Assembly: GCA_936943315.1 (NCBI GenBank)
Contig: CAKZJM010000223.1
Location: 1 to 14,853 of the forward strand
Source of the DNA: an uncultured Methylophilus sp.
GTDB taxonomy: Bacteria > Pseudomonadota > Gammaproteobacteria > Burkholderiales > Methylophilaceae
Reading direction: 5' to 3'
Length of the DNA stretch: 14,853 bases
The notes beneath the pieces were generated by a model. It was not told the DNA's origin. It saw only the letters and a list, made by a program, of their open reading frames with translations, and searched no databases. Numbering within the stretch: position 1 is the stretch's first letter; each line of letters starts with the position of its first letter. Below are positions 7,109 through 14,608 of this stretch, piece by piece. Both the position numbers and the translations under genes were made by a program.

Positions 7109-8368
7109 ATGCAACTGTATGCCATTGGTGTCAACCACACCACCGCCCCTATTGCCATCCGCGAGAACGTTGCGTTTAACAACGAAACCTTGCCACAGGC
7201 GCTGGCGGACTTGGCACGCCACAACGTGGCCGAAGTCGCGATTCTGTCTACCTGCAACCGCACCGAAATTTATGTGCAATCTATCCGGCCAGAAATCGTC
7301 ATCGACTGGCTGGCGAGCTATCACCGCCTTGAGGCCGATAAACTCCTGCCTTACACCTACACCTTGAGCAGCCACGAAGCGGTCAAACACGCCTTCCGTG
7401 TCGCCAGCGGCCTAGACAGCATGGTGCTGGGCGAGGCGCAGATTCTTGGGCAGTTCAAGCAGTCAGTGAAAATTGCGCAGGACACTGGCACATTGGGCAC
7501 CCTGTTGCACAAATTGTTCCAGCGCACATTTGAAGTAGCCAAAGAGGTGCGCACCAATACCGATATTGGCGGCAGCTCCATTTCAATGGCCGCGGCGGCG
7601 GTCAAGCTGGCGCAGCGCATTTTTGGTGACTTGAGTACGCAACGCGTGCTGTTTATTGGCGCTGGCGAAATGATAGAGTTGTGTGCCGACCACTTTGCAG
7701 CGCAAAAACCTAAAAAAATCACGGTGGCCAACCGTACCCTGGAGCGGGGCGAACAACTGGCCGACAAAATCCGCGGCCAAGGCCTCAATGTGCAGGCCAT
7801 TTTGCTCAACGACTTGCCCGAGCGCTTTCAAGAATTTGATATTGTTATCACCAGCACTGCCAGCCAATTGCCGATTGTCGGCCTGGGCATGGTAGAGCGC
7901 GCCATTAAAGCGCGCAAACACCGTCCGATGTTTATGGTCGACCTCGCCGTGCCGCGCGACATTGAGCCTGAAGTCTCGGCGCTGGATGATGTGTTTTTGT
8001 ATACTGTAGATGACCTGGCACAAGTCGTGTCAGAAGGTTTGGGCAACCGCCAGGAGGCCGCCGTGAACGCCGAGTTGATTGTCAATTCGCGCGTTGAACA
8101 TTTTATGCAGTGGCTCAAGCAACGTGAAGCCGTGCCTACGATTAAAGCATTGCGTGACCAAGTAGACGCCGTGCGCAAGGCTGAGCTGGAAAAAGCGCTC
8201 AAACTCCTGCAAAAAGGTGAACCGCCGGAAAAAGCCCTCGAAGCGCTGAGCAATGCGCTCACCAATAAATTTTTACACGGCCCCAGCCATGCGCTGAATA
8301 ATAGCCACGGCGATGCTCATGCCCATATGGAGCATCTCGTAAAACAACTCTTTCAAATCAAAGAATAA
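7109..8368 (+). CDS. hemA: Glutamyl-tRNA reductase
   Basis: HemA reduces glutamate on glutamyl-tRNA to glutamate 1-semialdehyde using NADPH, the committed step of C5-pathway haem synthesis. The 419-residue product shows GVNHTTAPIAIRE at the N-terminus, ILSTCNRTEIY with the thioester cysteine C49, SGLDSMVLGEAQILGQFKQS (101-120) and the NADPH-binding VLFIGAGEMIEL (about 180-191), followed by the long helix and dimerisation domain. AGGT lies 11 bases before the ATG. The C-terminal tail is rich in histidine (H390, 394, 400, 404, 406, 409), possibly a lineage feature or a metal or haem contact, though that is speculation. It is followed at 51 bases by prfA, the same pairing as in E. coli. Confidence 0.97.
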   Translation: MQLYAIGVNHTTAPIAIRENVAFNNETLPQALADLARHNVAEVAILSTCNRTEIYVQSIRPEIVIDWLASYHRLEADKLLPYTYTLSSHEAVKHAFRVASGLDSMVLGEAQILGQFKQSVKIAQDTGTLGTLLHKLFQRTFEVAKEVRTNTDIGGSSISMAAAAVKLAQRIFGDLSTQRVLFIGAGEMIELCADHFAAQKPKKITVANRTLERGEQLADKIRGQGLNVQAILLNDLPERFQEFDIVITSTASQLPIVGLGMVERAIKARKHRPMFMVDLAVPRDIEPEVSALDDVFLYTVDDLAQVVSEGLGNRQEAAVNAELIVNSRVEHFMQWLKQREAVPTIKALRDQVDAVRKAELEKALKLLQKGEPPEKALEALSNALTNKFLHGPSHALNNSHGDAHAHMEHLVKQLFQIKE

Positions 8369-8419
8369 GGTTCAAGGTGGGCACCTCGCTCAATCATTGA
8401 ATATTAGGTAACGGATACT

Positions 8420-9502
8420 ATGAAACCAAGCATGTTGCAAAAGCTCGCCAACCTGAGCGAGCGCCTTGAAGAGCTCAACCGCCTGCTCAGTAGCGAAGGC
8501 GTGACCGACAATATGGATAACTACCGTAAGATCATGCAGGAACATACGGAAATCACGCCGATTGTTGAGCAGTATCATATCTATGCACAAACCGAGTCCG
8601 ACATCAAAGACGCCCACGCCATGCTCTCTGACCCGGAGATGAAAGAATTTGCGCAGGAAGAGATAGAGAGCGGCAAGAAGCGCTTGGAAGAAGTCGCGCT
8701 CACCTTGCAAAAACTGTTGCTGCCCAAAGACCCCAACGACGATAAAAACATCTTCCTCGAAATCCGCGCCGGTACCGGTGGTGACGAATCCGGCCTGTTT
8801 GCGGGTGATTTATTCCGCATGTACTCCCGCTTCGCTGACCGCCAGGGCTGGAAGGTAGAAGTGGTCTCCGCCAACGAAGGTGAAGTCGGCGGCTACAAAG
8901 AAATTATTGCCAAAATTATCGGCTACGGCGCCTACTCAAAACTCAAATTCGAATCCGGCGGCCACCGGGTGCAACGTGTCCCCGATACGGAGACGCAAGG
9001 CCGTATTCATACGTCAGCCTGTACCGTAGCGATTCTGCCAGAAGTCGAAGAGGTGGGTGATGTAGAAATCAACCCGGCCGATATCCGTATCGACACCTTC
9101 CGCGCCTCAGGTGCCGGTGGTCAGCACATCAACAAAACCGACTCTGCGGTACGGATTACCCACGCCCCCACCGGCATCGTGGTGGAATGTCAGGATGGCC
9201 GTAGCCAGCACGCCAACAAGGCGCAAGCCATGCAGGTGTTGGCAGCACGCATCAAAGCCAAACAAGTTGACGAGCAACAAAGCAAAATCGCCTCGGAGCG
9301 CCGCAACCTGATTGGCTCGGGTGACCGCTCTGAACGCATCCGCACCTACAATTATCCGCAAGGCCGCATTACAGACCACCGTATCAACCTGACGCTGTAT
9401 AAAATTGAAGCGATCACAGAAGGCGACATGGACGAGTTGATCAATGCGCTGGCAACTGAGTATCAGGCAGATTTGCTGGCGAGCTTGGGTGAAGAAAATT
9501 AA
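8420..9502 (+). CDS. prfA: Peptide chain release factor 1
   Basis: RF1 recognises UAA and UAG stop codons in the ribosomal A site and triggers peptidyl-tRNA hydrolysis. At 360 residues it equals the E. coli protein in length. The catalytic GGQ is at 233-235 in RASGAGGQHINKTDSAVR. The stop-codon-reading PxT tripeptide occurs as PDT (188-190) in RVPDTETQGRIHTSACTVA, which marks RF1 rather than RF2. Domain 1 is the usual N-terminal coiled coil. The ATG at 8420 has an upstream AGGT and GGA. The gene is downstream of hemA; its methyltransferase gene prmC lies 1.4 kb further on, behind two unrelated genes. Its TAA stop overlaps the next ATG by one base. Confidence 0.97.
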   Translation: MKPSMLQKLANLSERLEELNRLLSSEGVTDNMDNYRKIMQEHTEITPIVEQYHIYAQTESDIKDAHAMLSDPEMKEFAQEEIESGKKRLEEVALTLQKLLLPKDPNDDKNIFLEIRAGTGGDESGLFAGDLFRMYSRFADRQGWKVEVVSANEGEVGGYKEIIAKIIGYGAYSKLKFESGGHRVQRVPDTETQGRIHTSACTVAILPEVEEVGDVEINPADIRIDTFRASGAGGQHINKTDSAVRITHAPTGIVVECQDGRSQHANKAQAMQVLAARIKAKQVDEQQSKIASERRNLIGSGDRSERIRTYNYPQGRITDHRINLTLYKIEAITEGDMDELINALATEYQADLLASLGEEN

Positions 9503-10005
9503 TGCGCTTATTACATGCCTTCTGCGCACTACTGTTTTTTATAAACTCAGCTTGTGCTGAAGAGTTTAGTATCGAGGAAGAAAATCTTACCGCTGTGCCA
9601 AAGGCTGTTGCTAACACTATTAGCGCGCAAAAAAAATTCGAATTTCCTGAATGTAGCTTCAAGGGTAAATTAGCGCATATTGCCGATAGTGACAAACCTT
9701 CAGACTATATTGTAACCACCGCACGAGCATGTGGCTGGGGAGCGGCAGCAGGTCCTATTTGGATTGTCGCAAAGATAAACGGTAGTTATAAAGTTGTACT
9801 ACAAACAACTGCATACGCTACTGAAATCAGGAAAGATAAAGACCATGGCCTTCATCAATTAGTGACGACCAGTGGCACAGCAGGGCACGCTTCTTACACA
9901 CGTTGGGCATTTACTGGTAAAAACTATAAACCACAAGAAAATTACGTATTCCTTCCAGATGATGAGAAGTTATGCAACGCGCACAAGGACATATGTCCTT
10001 TCTAA
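9502..10005 (+). CDS. Small secreted protein of unknown function, AT-rich
   Basis: I do not recognise a family for this 167-residue product. Residues 1-19 form a clear signal peptide with a hydrophobic core and an AxA-type end (A17-C18-A19, then EEF), so it should be periplasmic or secreted; the lipobox is poor because N15 sits at the -3 position. The mature part is mostly beta-like with four cysteines (C51, C77, C158, C165), enough for two disulfides, and a glycine-rich ACGWGAAAGPIWIV (76-89). KDKDHGLHQLVTTSGTAGH is another ordered stretch. Base composition differs from its neighbours: 25 of 60 G+C at 9541-9600 and 20 of 60 at 9781-9840, against 36 of 60 in prfA at 9061-9120. It starts on the last base of the prfA stop. 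Composition and position suggest acquisition by transfer. Confidence 0.75.
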   Translation: MRLLHAFCALLFFINSACAEEFSIEEENLTAVPKAVANTISAQKKFEFPECSFKGKLAHIADSDKPSDYIVTTARACGWGAAAGPIWIVAKINGSYKVVLQTTAYATEIRKDKDHGLHQLVTTSGTAGHASYTRWAFTGKNYKPQENYVFLPDDEKLCNAHKDICPF

Positions 10006-10068
10006 ACGGAAAATTAGTGCACTGCTAGAAAATCAGGTTAATTGCTAGCTAAGCGTACGAGAGTATTG

Positions 10069-10917
10069 ATGACCCCTTTCAAAATCCCTGTCGCGCCACG
10101 CAGCATTCAGAAAGACAGCCCAATCAAGTTTTTGCTGGATAGCGAGGCTATTGACTGCCTGGCCCACAATATCGGGCTGGTGCACAGCGGTTTTGATGCA
10201 CAATCCTTTAAAGAATTGGCGCTCACCAACATTGCGCCATTGAGCTTTATGGACCGCTCGGCGCATATTGCTGCTGCGCTAAAAGCGACGTTACCCGCCA
10301 AATTTTCAGACGCCACCGAGATTTTGATCAACACACTGACCCCGCCTAATGTGCATACCGAACGGCTGGGGCTCAGTGTGTTTTTCTACCTACCGCATAC
10401 CCGTTTTATTGCCGAGTATGGGCGTGATGCCCAACATAATGGCGGCGAAGATCCGTTTGAAGTGGCCATGCGTGCACAGTATGAATTGACGCGCCGCTTT
10501 ACCGCAGAGTTTTCGATTCGGCCGTTTTTGATGCATGACTTTGAGCGCACCTTGAATCAACTCACGCTTTGGCTCAATGACCCGGACCCGCATGTGCGCC
10601 GCTTGTGCACAGAAGGTTGCCGTCCACGGTTGCCTTGGGGCGCACGCATTCCGCAACTGATTGCTGACCCGAGGCCGACGTTACCGATTCTGGAAGCGTT
10701 AAAAAATGACCCCAGCCTATATGTGCGCCGCAGTGTGGCAAATCATTTAGGCGATATTGCCAAAGATCATCCTGCACTTGCTTTCGAGCTATGTGAGCGC
10801 TGGCTCACCAATGCCGATAAAGAGCTCAAATGGGTGATCCGTCATGCGGTGCGCCATCCTGCAAAACAAGGCAACGCTACCGCCATGGCCTTGCGCAAAG
10901 CCGCCGGGGGCAAGTAA
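10069..10917 (+). CDS. AlkC-like DNA alkylation repair protein (HEAT-type repeats)
   Basis: The 282-residue product resembles the AlkC group of HEAT-like-repeat DNA glycosylases, which remove N3-methyladenine and related alkylated bases. Signatures are RRFTAEFSIRPFLMHDFERT (142-161), DPDPHVRRLCTEGCRPRLPW (171-190), ADPRPTLPILEALKNDPS, YVRRSVANHLGDIAKDHP (218-235) and LKWVIRHAVRH near the end. These are the repeated VRR helices that line the DNA groove. ATG 10069 was chosen over the in-frame TTG 10042 because GAGAG lies just upstream and the extra ten residues look unstructured. G+C returns to the level of the flanking genes. The TAA stop overlaps the prmC start by one base, so the two are probably co-translated. 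I did not assign catalytic residues. Confidence 0.85.
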   Translation: MTPFKIPVAPRSIQKDSPIKFLLDSEAIDCLAHNIGLVHSGFDAQSFKELALTNIAPLSFMDRSAHIAAALKATLPAKFSDATEILINTLTPPNVHTERLGLSVFFYLPHTRFIAEYGRDAQHNGGEDPFEVAMRAQYELTRRFTAEFSIRPFLMHDFERTLNQLTLWLNDPDPHVRRLCTEGCRPRLPWGARIPQLIADPRPTLPILEALKNDPSLYVRRSVANHLGDIAKDHPALAFELCERWLTNADKELKWVIRHAVRHPAKQGNATAMALRKAAGGK

Positions 10918-11759
10918 TGACTCAGACCGTGCAACAATGCCTGCTTTCTGCGCGGCAACAACTTGCCCAATGTGTGCCCGCTGACGAAGCCAATATCGAA
11001 GCGCAATTGCTCTTGATGCATGTGCTGGAGGTTAACCGCGCCTGGCTGATTGCGCATGCCACTGATAGCCTGGCCGCTGAACCCGCCAACGCCTTTCAAG
11101 CGTTACTACATCGCAGGTTGCAAGGCGAGCCTGTGGCACATATCTTGGGTACGCGTGAATTTTTTGGCCTCACGCTTAAAGTCACAGCCGACACCTTAAT
11201 CCCACGGCCGGATACCGAAACACTGGTCGAGGCAGCCTTGCAGAAAATCCATGGCGCCATGCGCATCCTGGATCTAGGCACAGGCACAGGGGCCATCGCA
11301 CTCGCGATTACCAGGCATGCCCCGCAGTGCGAAATAATTGCCGTGGATGCTTCCGCCGCTGCGCTCGCGGTGGCACAACAAAATGCATCGTCATTGCAAC
11401 TGCACAATGTGCAATGTTTACAAAGCAACTGGTTTACCGCGCTGGGTCCGGCAAGCTTTGACCTGATCGTGAGCAATCCGCCTTATATCGAAGCGGATGA
11501 TCCGCATTTGCAGCAAGGCGATTTGCGTTTTGAGCCTTTATCCGCTTTGGCGTCTGGCACTGATGGCTTGCAGGACATCCGCCAGATTATTGCCCAGGCA
11601 CCTGCGCATTTAAATGCAGGGGGGTGGCTGATGCTTGAACATGGTTATAACCAGGCAGAAGCAGTGCAGCAATTATTGAACGTAGCCGGCTTCAAAAACG
11701 TCCAATCCCTGAAAGACCTGGGAGATCACCTGCGGGTCACATTAGGCCAACTCCCCTGA
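10917..11759 (+). CDS. prmC: Release factor glutamine methyltransferase
   Basis: PrmC uses S-adenosylmethionine to N5-methylate the glutamine of the GGQ motif in release factors 1 and 2, which speeds termination. The 280-residue product has a helical N-terminal release-factor-binding domain with EPVAHILGTREFFGL (71-85) and TLIPRPDTETLVE, then a Rossmann methyltransferase domain with ILDLGTGTGAIALAI (SAM loop, 117-131) and the glutamine-binding NPPY at 187-190. The frame is open upstream to 10830, but that part overlaps the preceding gene; ATG 10917 gives the family N-terminus and has GGGGG upstream. Its substrate gene prfA is in the same transcription unit, separated by two accessory genes. 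Confidence 0.96.
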   Translation: MTQTVQQCLLSARQQLAQCVPADEANIEAQLLLMHVLEVNRAWLIAHATDSLAAEPANAFQALLHRRLQGEPVAHILGTREFFGLTLKVTADTLIPRPDTETLVEAALQKIHGAMRILDLGTGTGAIALAITRHAPQCEIIAVDASAAALAVAQQNASSLQLHNVQCLQSNWFTALGPASFDLIVSNPPYIEADDPHLQQGDLRFEPLSALASGTDGLQDIRQIIAQAPAHLNAGGWLMLEHGYNQAEAVQQLLNVAGFKNVQSLKDLGDHLRVTLGQLP

Positions 11760-11791
11760 AGTCAGCTCGCGTCTAGCCCAGTATGATTTTT

Positions 11792-11810
11792 GCTTGAGTC
11801 GTCTTCAAGC
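11792..11810 (+). other. Small hairpin between prmC and the HAD phosphatase
   Basis: GCTTGA and TCAAGC form a perfect 6-base inverted repeat with a 7-base loop, in the 69-base gap, ending 18 bases before the next start codon. A T-run precedes rather than follows it on this strand, so it is not a terminator for prmC. It may be incidental or a minor translation-modulating structure. Confidence 0.25.
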
Positions 11811-11828
11811 TCCCTTGAAAGAATCGTT

Positions 11829-12623
11829 ATGAAAAACCTCCCACATATCAAAGCCGTCTTGTTTGATCTGGATGGCGTGCTATATATCGGCCAGCAACCC
11901 ATTGCAGGCGCGATTGAGGCAGTGGCTAACATCCGCAAGGCAGGCATTGCCGTGCGTTTTGTCACCAACACCAGCACGCTTTCGTTGGCCTCATTACAAG
12001 AGAAACTCAATCATCTGGGATTCAATGTAGTGCCTGAGGAAATCATGAGTGCACCACAAGCGACCATTCAATACCTCAAAAAACAGCCTAACCCGGTGTG
12101 CAAATTGTTGCTGGCAGACGATGTAAAAGATTTTTCCGGGTTTGACCAGTCGGAAATGGGTGCCAATTATGTGGTGATCGGTGATATCGGTGACCGCTGG
12201 TCATATGAACTGCTCAATGAAGTCTTTCATTGCCTGGTGAATGGGGCACACCTGATCGCAATCCACAAAAACCGTTTCTGGCAAACCGACACCGGCTTGC
12301 AGATGGATATAGGCGCTTTTGTGACCGGGCTTGAATATGCCAGCAACACCAAGGCCATGTTGATGGGCAAACCTTCCCAACACTTTTTCAATATGGCGAT
12401 TGATGCGCTGAGGCTCAAACCGCATGAGGTGGTCATGATAGGCGACGATATTGATGCCGATATTGGTGGCGCGCAAGATGCCGGACTGCATGGCATTTTG
12501 GTGAAAACAGGCAAATATCGCGAGACTTACACCCGCCTATCTGCGGTCGAGCCCGATGCAACGATACAGTCAGTGGCTGACCTGCCTGCATTGCTAGGTT
12601 GCTTATCTGTCCCAGCGCAATAA
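11829..12623 (+). CDS. HAD-family phosphatase, subclass IIA (LHPP-like)
   Basis: The 264-residue product is a haloacid-dehalogenase-type hydrolase. Motif I is AVLFDLDGVLYIG with D13 as nucleophile and D15 as acid/base; motif II is FVTNTST (45-50 region); LMGKPS (178-183) gives the motif III lysine; VMIGDDIDADIGGAQDAG (203-220) is motif IV. The large cap between motifs II and III, together with the GKPS and GDD motifs, places it in subclass IIA, the group of NagD, pyridoxal phosphatase and the LHPP protein. The natural substrate cannot be told from sequence. ATG 11829 is preferred over an upstream in-frame start at 11790 because HAD homology begins right after it and AAAGA precedes it. It may be co-transcribed with prmC. 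Confidence 0.88.
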   Translation: MKNLPHIKAVLFDLDGVLYIGQQPIAGAIEAVANIRKAGIAVRFVTNTSTLSLASLQEKLNHLGFNVVPEEIMSAPQATIQYLKKQPNPVCKLLLADDVKDFSGFDQSEMGANYVVIGDIGDRWSYELLNEVFHCLVNGAHLIAIHKNRFWQTDTGLQMDIGAFVTGLEYASNTKAMLMGKPSQHFFNMAIDALRLKPHEVVMIGDDIDADIGGAQDAGLHGILVKTGKYRETYTRLSAVEPDATIQSVADLPALLGCLSVPAQ

Positions 12624-12632
12624 GCACTCACA

Positions 12633-12648
12633 ACAGGGCTGTGCCTGT
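12633..12648 (+). terminator. Weak hairpin after the HAD phosphatase
   Basis: ACAGG-GCTGTG-CCTGT forms a 5-base stem with a 6-base loop about ten bases past the phosphatase stop codon. Only a short GTTT follows, at 12654-12657, so this is at best a weak terminator separating the upstream unit from metX. Confidence 0.25.
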
Positions 12649-12661
12649 CTCGCCGTTTAGG

Positions 12662-12688
12662 CATGCCGCATAGTATAATCGCGGCATG
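12662..12688 (+). promoter_or_regulatory. Perfect 8-base inverted repeat around a TATAAT box at the metX start
   Basis: CATGCCGC (12662-12669) and GCGGCATG (12681-12688) are exact reverse complements separated by 11 bases. The spacer holds a consensus -10 hexamer TATAAT at 12674-12679, and the right arm contains the metX ATG (12686-12688). No good -35 is visible 16-18 bases upstream, and no Shine-Dalgarno sequence precedes the ATG. With a -10 six bases before the ATG, transcription should begin at or very near the start codon, giving a leaderless message. The dyad could be an operator for a dimeric repressor, or in read-through RNA a hairpin hiding the AUG. Both functions are inference; the repeat and the box are directly seen. 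Confidence 0.6.
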
Positions 12689-13813
12689 TCTGAATCGAAT
12701 TCTGTTGGTATCGTTAAAGCGCAGGTTGCGCACTTCACCCAGCCGCTCACTCTCAAAAGCGGCGCTGTGTTGCCACAATACCATCTTACTTATGAAACCT
12801 ATGGTGAACTCAACGCGGCTAAAACCAATGCCGTGCTGATCTGTCACGCCTTGTCCGGCAACCACCACGTTGCAGGCCGCTATACGCCTGAAGATAAATA
12901 TCCCGGCTGGTGGGATAACCTGATTGGCCCCGGCAAACCGCTGGATACCAACAAGTTTTTTGTCATTGGCCTTAACAACCTCGGCGGCTGTCACGGCAGT
13001 AGCGGCCCTTCCAGCGTAAACCCGCTGACTGACCGGCCTTACAGTGCCACATTCCCGGTCGTGACGGTAGAAGACTGGGTGGAATCCCAAGCGCGTTTAC
13101 TGGACTACCTGGGCATTGAACAACTGGCGGCCGTGATTGGTGGCAGCCTGGGCGGCATGCAAGCACTGCAATGGAATATTGCGTACCCGGAACGCGTACG
13201 TCATGCCTTTGTGATTGCCTCAGCCCCCAACCTGACCGCTCAAAACATGGCCTTTAACGAAGTCGCGCGCCAGGCCATTATCACCGACCCTGAGTTTTTT
13301 GAAGGTGATTATTACAATCACGGCACGGTACCACGTAGAGGCCTGCGTATTGCGCGCATGCTGGGCCATATCACCTATTTGTCTGACGACGTGATGGGCG
13401 AAAAATTTGGCCGTAAGCTGCGTCATGGCGATGTGAAATATAGCTTTGATGTCGAGTTTGAAATGGAATCTTACTTGCGCTATCAGGGTGACAAGTTTGC
13501 CGGTGAGTTTGATGCCAACACTTATTTGCGCATGACACGTGCCCTGGATTATTTTGACCCGGCATTGGAATATGAAGGCGATTTAAGTATGGCGCTGAGC
13601 CGTGCGAAAGCCAAATTTGTCGTGATTTCATTCACCACCGACTGGCGCTTTTCCCCGGCCAGATCGCGTGAAATTGTGAAAGCATTGCTCGATAACGCCT
13701 TGCCGGTCAAATACGCTGAAGTGACTTCAGCCCATGGTCACGATGCATTTTTGATGCCTGACCCGTATTACCACGACATCATGCGTGCTTATCTGGAGCA
13801 AATCAAAGTATGA
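12686..13813 (+). CDS. metX: Homoserine O-acyltransferase (MetX type)
   Basis: MetX activates the hydroxyl of homoserine by acyl transfer from an acyl-CoA, the first dedicated step of methionine synthesis. The 375-residue alpha/beta hydrolase shows YHLTYETYGELN, HALSGNHHVAG, GWWDNLIGPGKPLDT, NNLGGCHGSSGPSS and the nucleophile elbow VIGGSLGGMQ with S154. The other triad members are D319 (TTDWRFSP) and H352 (SAHGHDAFL). The fold cannot tell acetyl-CoA from succinyl-CoA use; several betaproteobacterial MetX enzymes are succinyltransferases, so acyl specificity is left open. The start is fixed by the family-like N-terminus rather than by a ribosome site, which is absent. metW follows with a 4-base overlap. 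Confidence 0.95.
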   Translation: MSESNSVGIVKAQVAHFTQPLTLKSGAVLPQYHLTYETYGELNAAKTNAVLICHALSGNHHVAGRYTPEDKYPGWWDNLIGPGKPLDTNKFFVIGLNNLGGCHGSSGPSSVNPLTDRPYSATFPVVTVEDWVESQARLLDYLGIEQLAAVIGGSLGGMQALQWNIAYPERVRHAFVIASAPNLTAQNMAFNEVARQAIITDPEFFEGDYYNHGTVPRRGLRIARMLGHITYLSDDVMGEKFGRKLRHGDVKYSFDVEFEMESYLRYQGDKFAGEFDANTYLRMTRALDYFDPALEYEGDLSMALSRAKAKFVVISFTTDWRFSPARSREIVKALLDNALPVKYAEVTSAHGHDAFLMPDPYYHDIMRAYLEQIKV

Positions 13814-14418
13814 TGAATGCAAATATTACAAATATACGCCCAGATTTTGCTTTAATTACAAACTGGATAGGTAATAAAGCCAAAGTATTGGATTTGGGTT
13901 GCGGTGATGGCACCTTGCTCACGCACTTGCACGAAACGCTGGAGATCACCGGTTACGGCATTGAAAAGGACGACAGCAACTGGCTGGCAGCCCTTAAAAA
14001 TGGCGTTGATGTGATCCAGATGAACCTTGAAGAAGGCTTGTCCGGCTTTGAAGACCAGTCATTCGACACCGTGATTTTGTCGCAGACGTTGCAAGCCATG
14101 CACAACACCGAAAGCATTGTGCATGAAATGCTGCGCGTTGGCCGTGAAGTGATTGTGACCTTCCCTAATTTTGGTTACTGGCGTAACCGTATCCAGATTA
14201 CCTTTGGCACCATGCCTGTGTCTAAAAGCCTGCCTTATCAATGGTACGACACGCCCAATGTGCACCTATGCACCATCAACGACTTTGACAAGTTCTGCGC
14301 GCAGCATCAGGTTGAGGTCATTGAACGCAAAGTGATTACAGACGGCCAGGATGTGCATGTATTGCCCAACCTGATGGGCAACCTGGCCATGTACCGCCTC
14401 AGAAAGCAGCCTACTTAA
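13810..14418 (+). CDS. metW: Methionine biosynthesis protein MetW (SAM-methyltransferase fold)
   Basis: MetW is found next to metX in many proteobacteria and is needed with it for methionine synthesis; its exact biochemical role is not well settled. The 202-residue product has the SAM-binding motif VLDLGCGDGTLL (26-37), GYGIEKDDSN, FDTVILSQTLQAMHNTE, and the family-typical VTFPNFGYWRNR and LPYQWYDTPNVHLCTINDF. The ATG at 13810 overlaps the metX stop as ATGA, so the two are translationally coupled; a second in-frame ATG at 13813 is possible. The first 40 bases are noticeably AT-rich, which would favour initiation. A strong hairpin follows the stop, so metXW is probably the end of the unit. Confidence 0.95.
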   Translation: MMNANITNIRPDFALITNWIGNKAKVLDLGCGDGTLLTHLHETLEITGYGIEKDDSNWLAALKNGVDVIQMNLEEGLSGFEDQSFDTVILSQTLQAMHNTESIVHEMLRVGREVIVTFPNFGYWRNRIQITFGTMPVSKSLPYQWYDTPNVHLCTINDFDKFCAQHQVEVIERKVITDGQDVHVLPNLMGNLAMYRLRKQPT

Positions 14419-14432
14419 CACGCCCCATCTCG

Positions 14433-14456
14433 TCTCGCCTGCACTGCCAGGCGAGA
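14433..14456 (+). terminator. Strong hairpin after metW
   Basis: TCTCGCCTG and CAGGCGAGA form a perfect 9-base stem with a 6-base loop (CACTGC), starting 14 bases after the metW stop. No T-run follows, so if it ends transcription it is not the canonical type. It may instead stabilise the 3' end of the metXW message. Confidence 0.55.
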
Positions 14457-14524
14457 GCGCTGCTCTTCACGCTTAGCTAGCGCAAGCGCCAATTCAAAAG
14501 TACACGTCAAACCGCCTCAAGAGA

Positions 14525-14553
14525 TTGACTTCATTGACTCATTCCATCATAAT
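14525..14553 (+). promoter_or_regulatory. Sigma70-type promoter
   Basis: TTGACT (14525-14530) and CATAAT (14548-14553) are separated by exactly 17 bases, each one base off consensus. This is the best-formed promoter in the window. A second TTGACT nine bases downstream (14534-14539) makes a short direct repeat. Transcription should start near 14560, leaving a 5' UTR of about 118 bases before the ATG at 14678. Confidence 0.7.
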
Positions 14554-14580
14554 GAGAATGATTCTTATTTAATTAAGAAT
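14548..14580 (+). promoter_or_regulatory. Fur-type iron operator, possibly double
   Basis: The segment beginning CATAATGAGAATGATTCTT (14548-14566) matches the classical 19-base Fur consensus at 14 positions by my own alignment. AATGAGAAT-G-ATTCTTATT (14551-14569) is an almost perfect dyad. It is followed by ATTCTTA-TTTAAT-TAAGAAT (14561-14580), a perfect 7-base dyad sharing one arm, so two overlapping Fur dimers could bind. It covers the -10 box and the likely transcription start, the position expected for iron-dependent repression. Confidence 0.75.
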
Positions 14581-14608
14581 ATATGGTAAGACGTTTGTGA
14601 GTAACGCG

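Noticed and set aside
8375..8386. AGGTG-GG-CACCT palindrome between hemA and prfA as a terminator or operator
   Set aside because: The 2-base spacer is too tight for a good hairpin, no T-run follows, and the two genes are probably co-transcribed.
8984..8992. PDT instead of PAT or PVT in the RF1 stop-codon-reading tripeptide as an altered specificity
   Set aside because: The middle residue of PxT varies among RF1 proteins; the flanking sequence is fully RF1-like, so normal UAA/UAG reading is expected.
12527..13090. Minus-strand open frame of 187 codons opposite metX
   Set aside because: It is antisense to a well-conserved gene, has no family features, and spans the metX promoter dyad; most likely a shadow.
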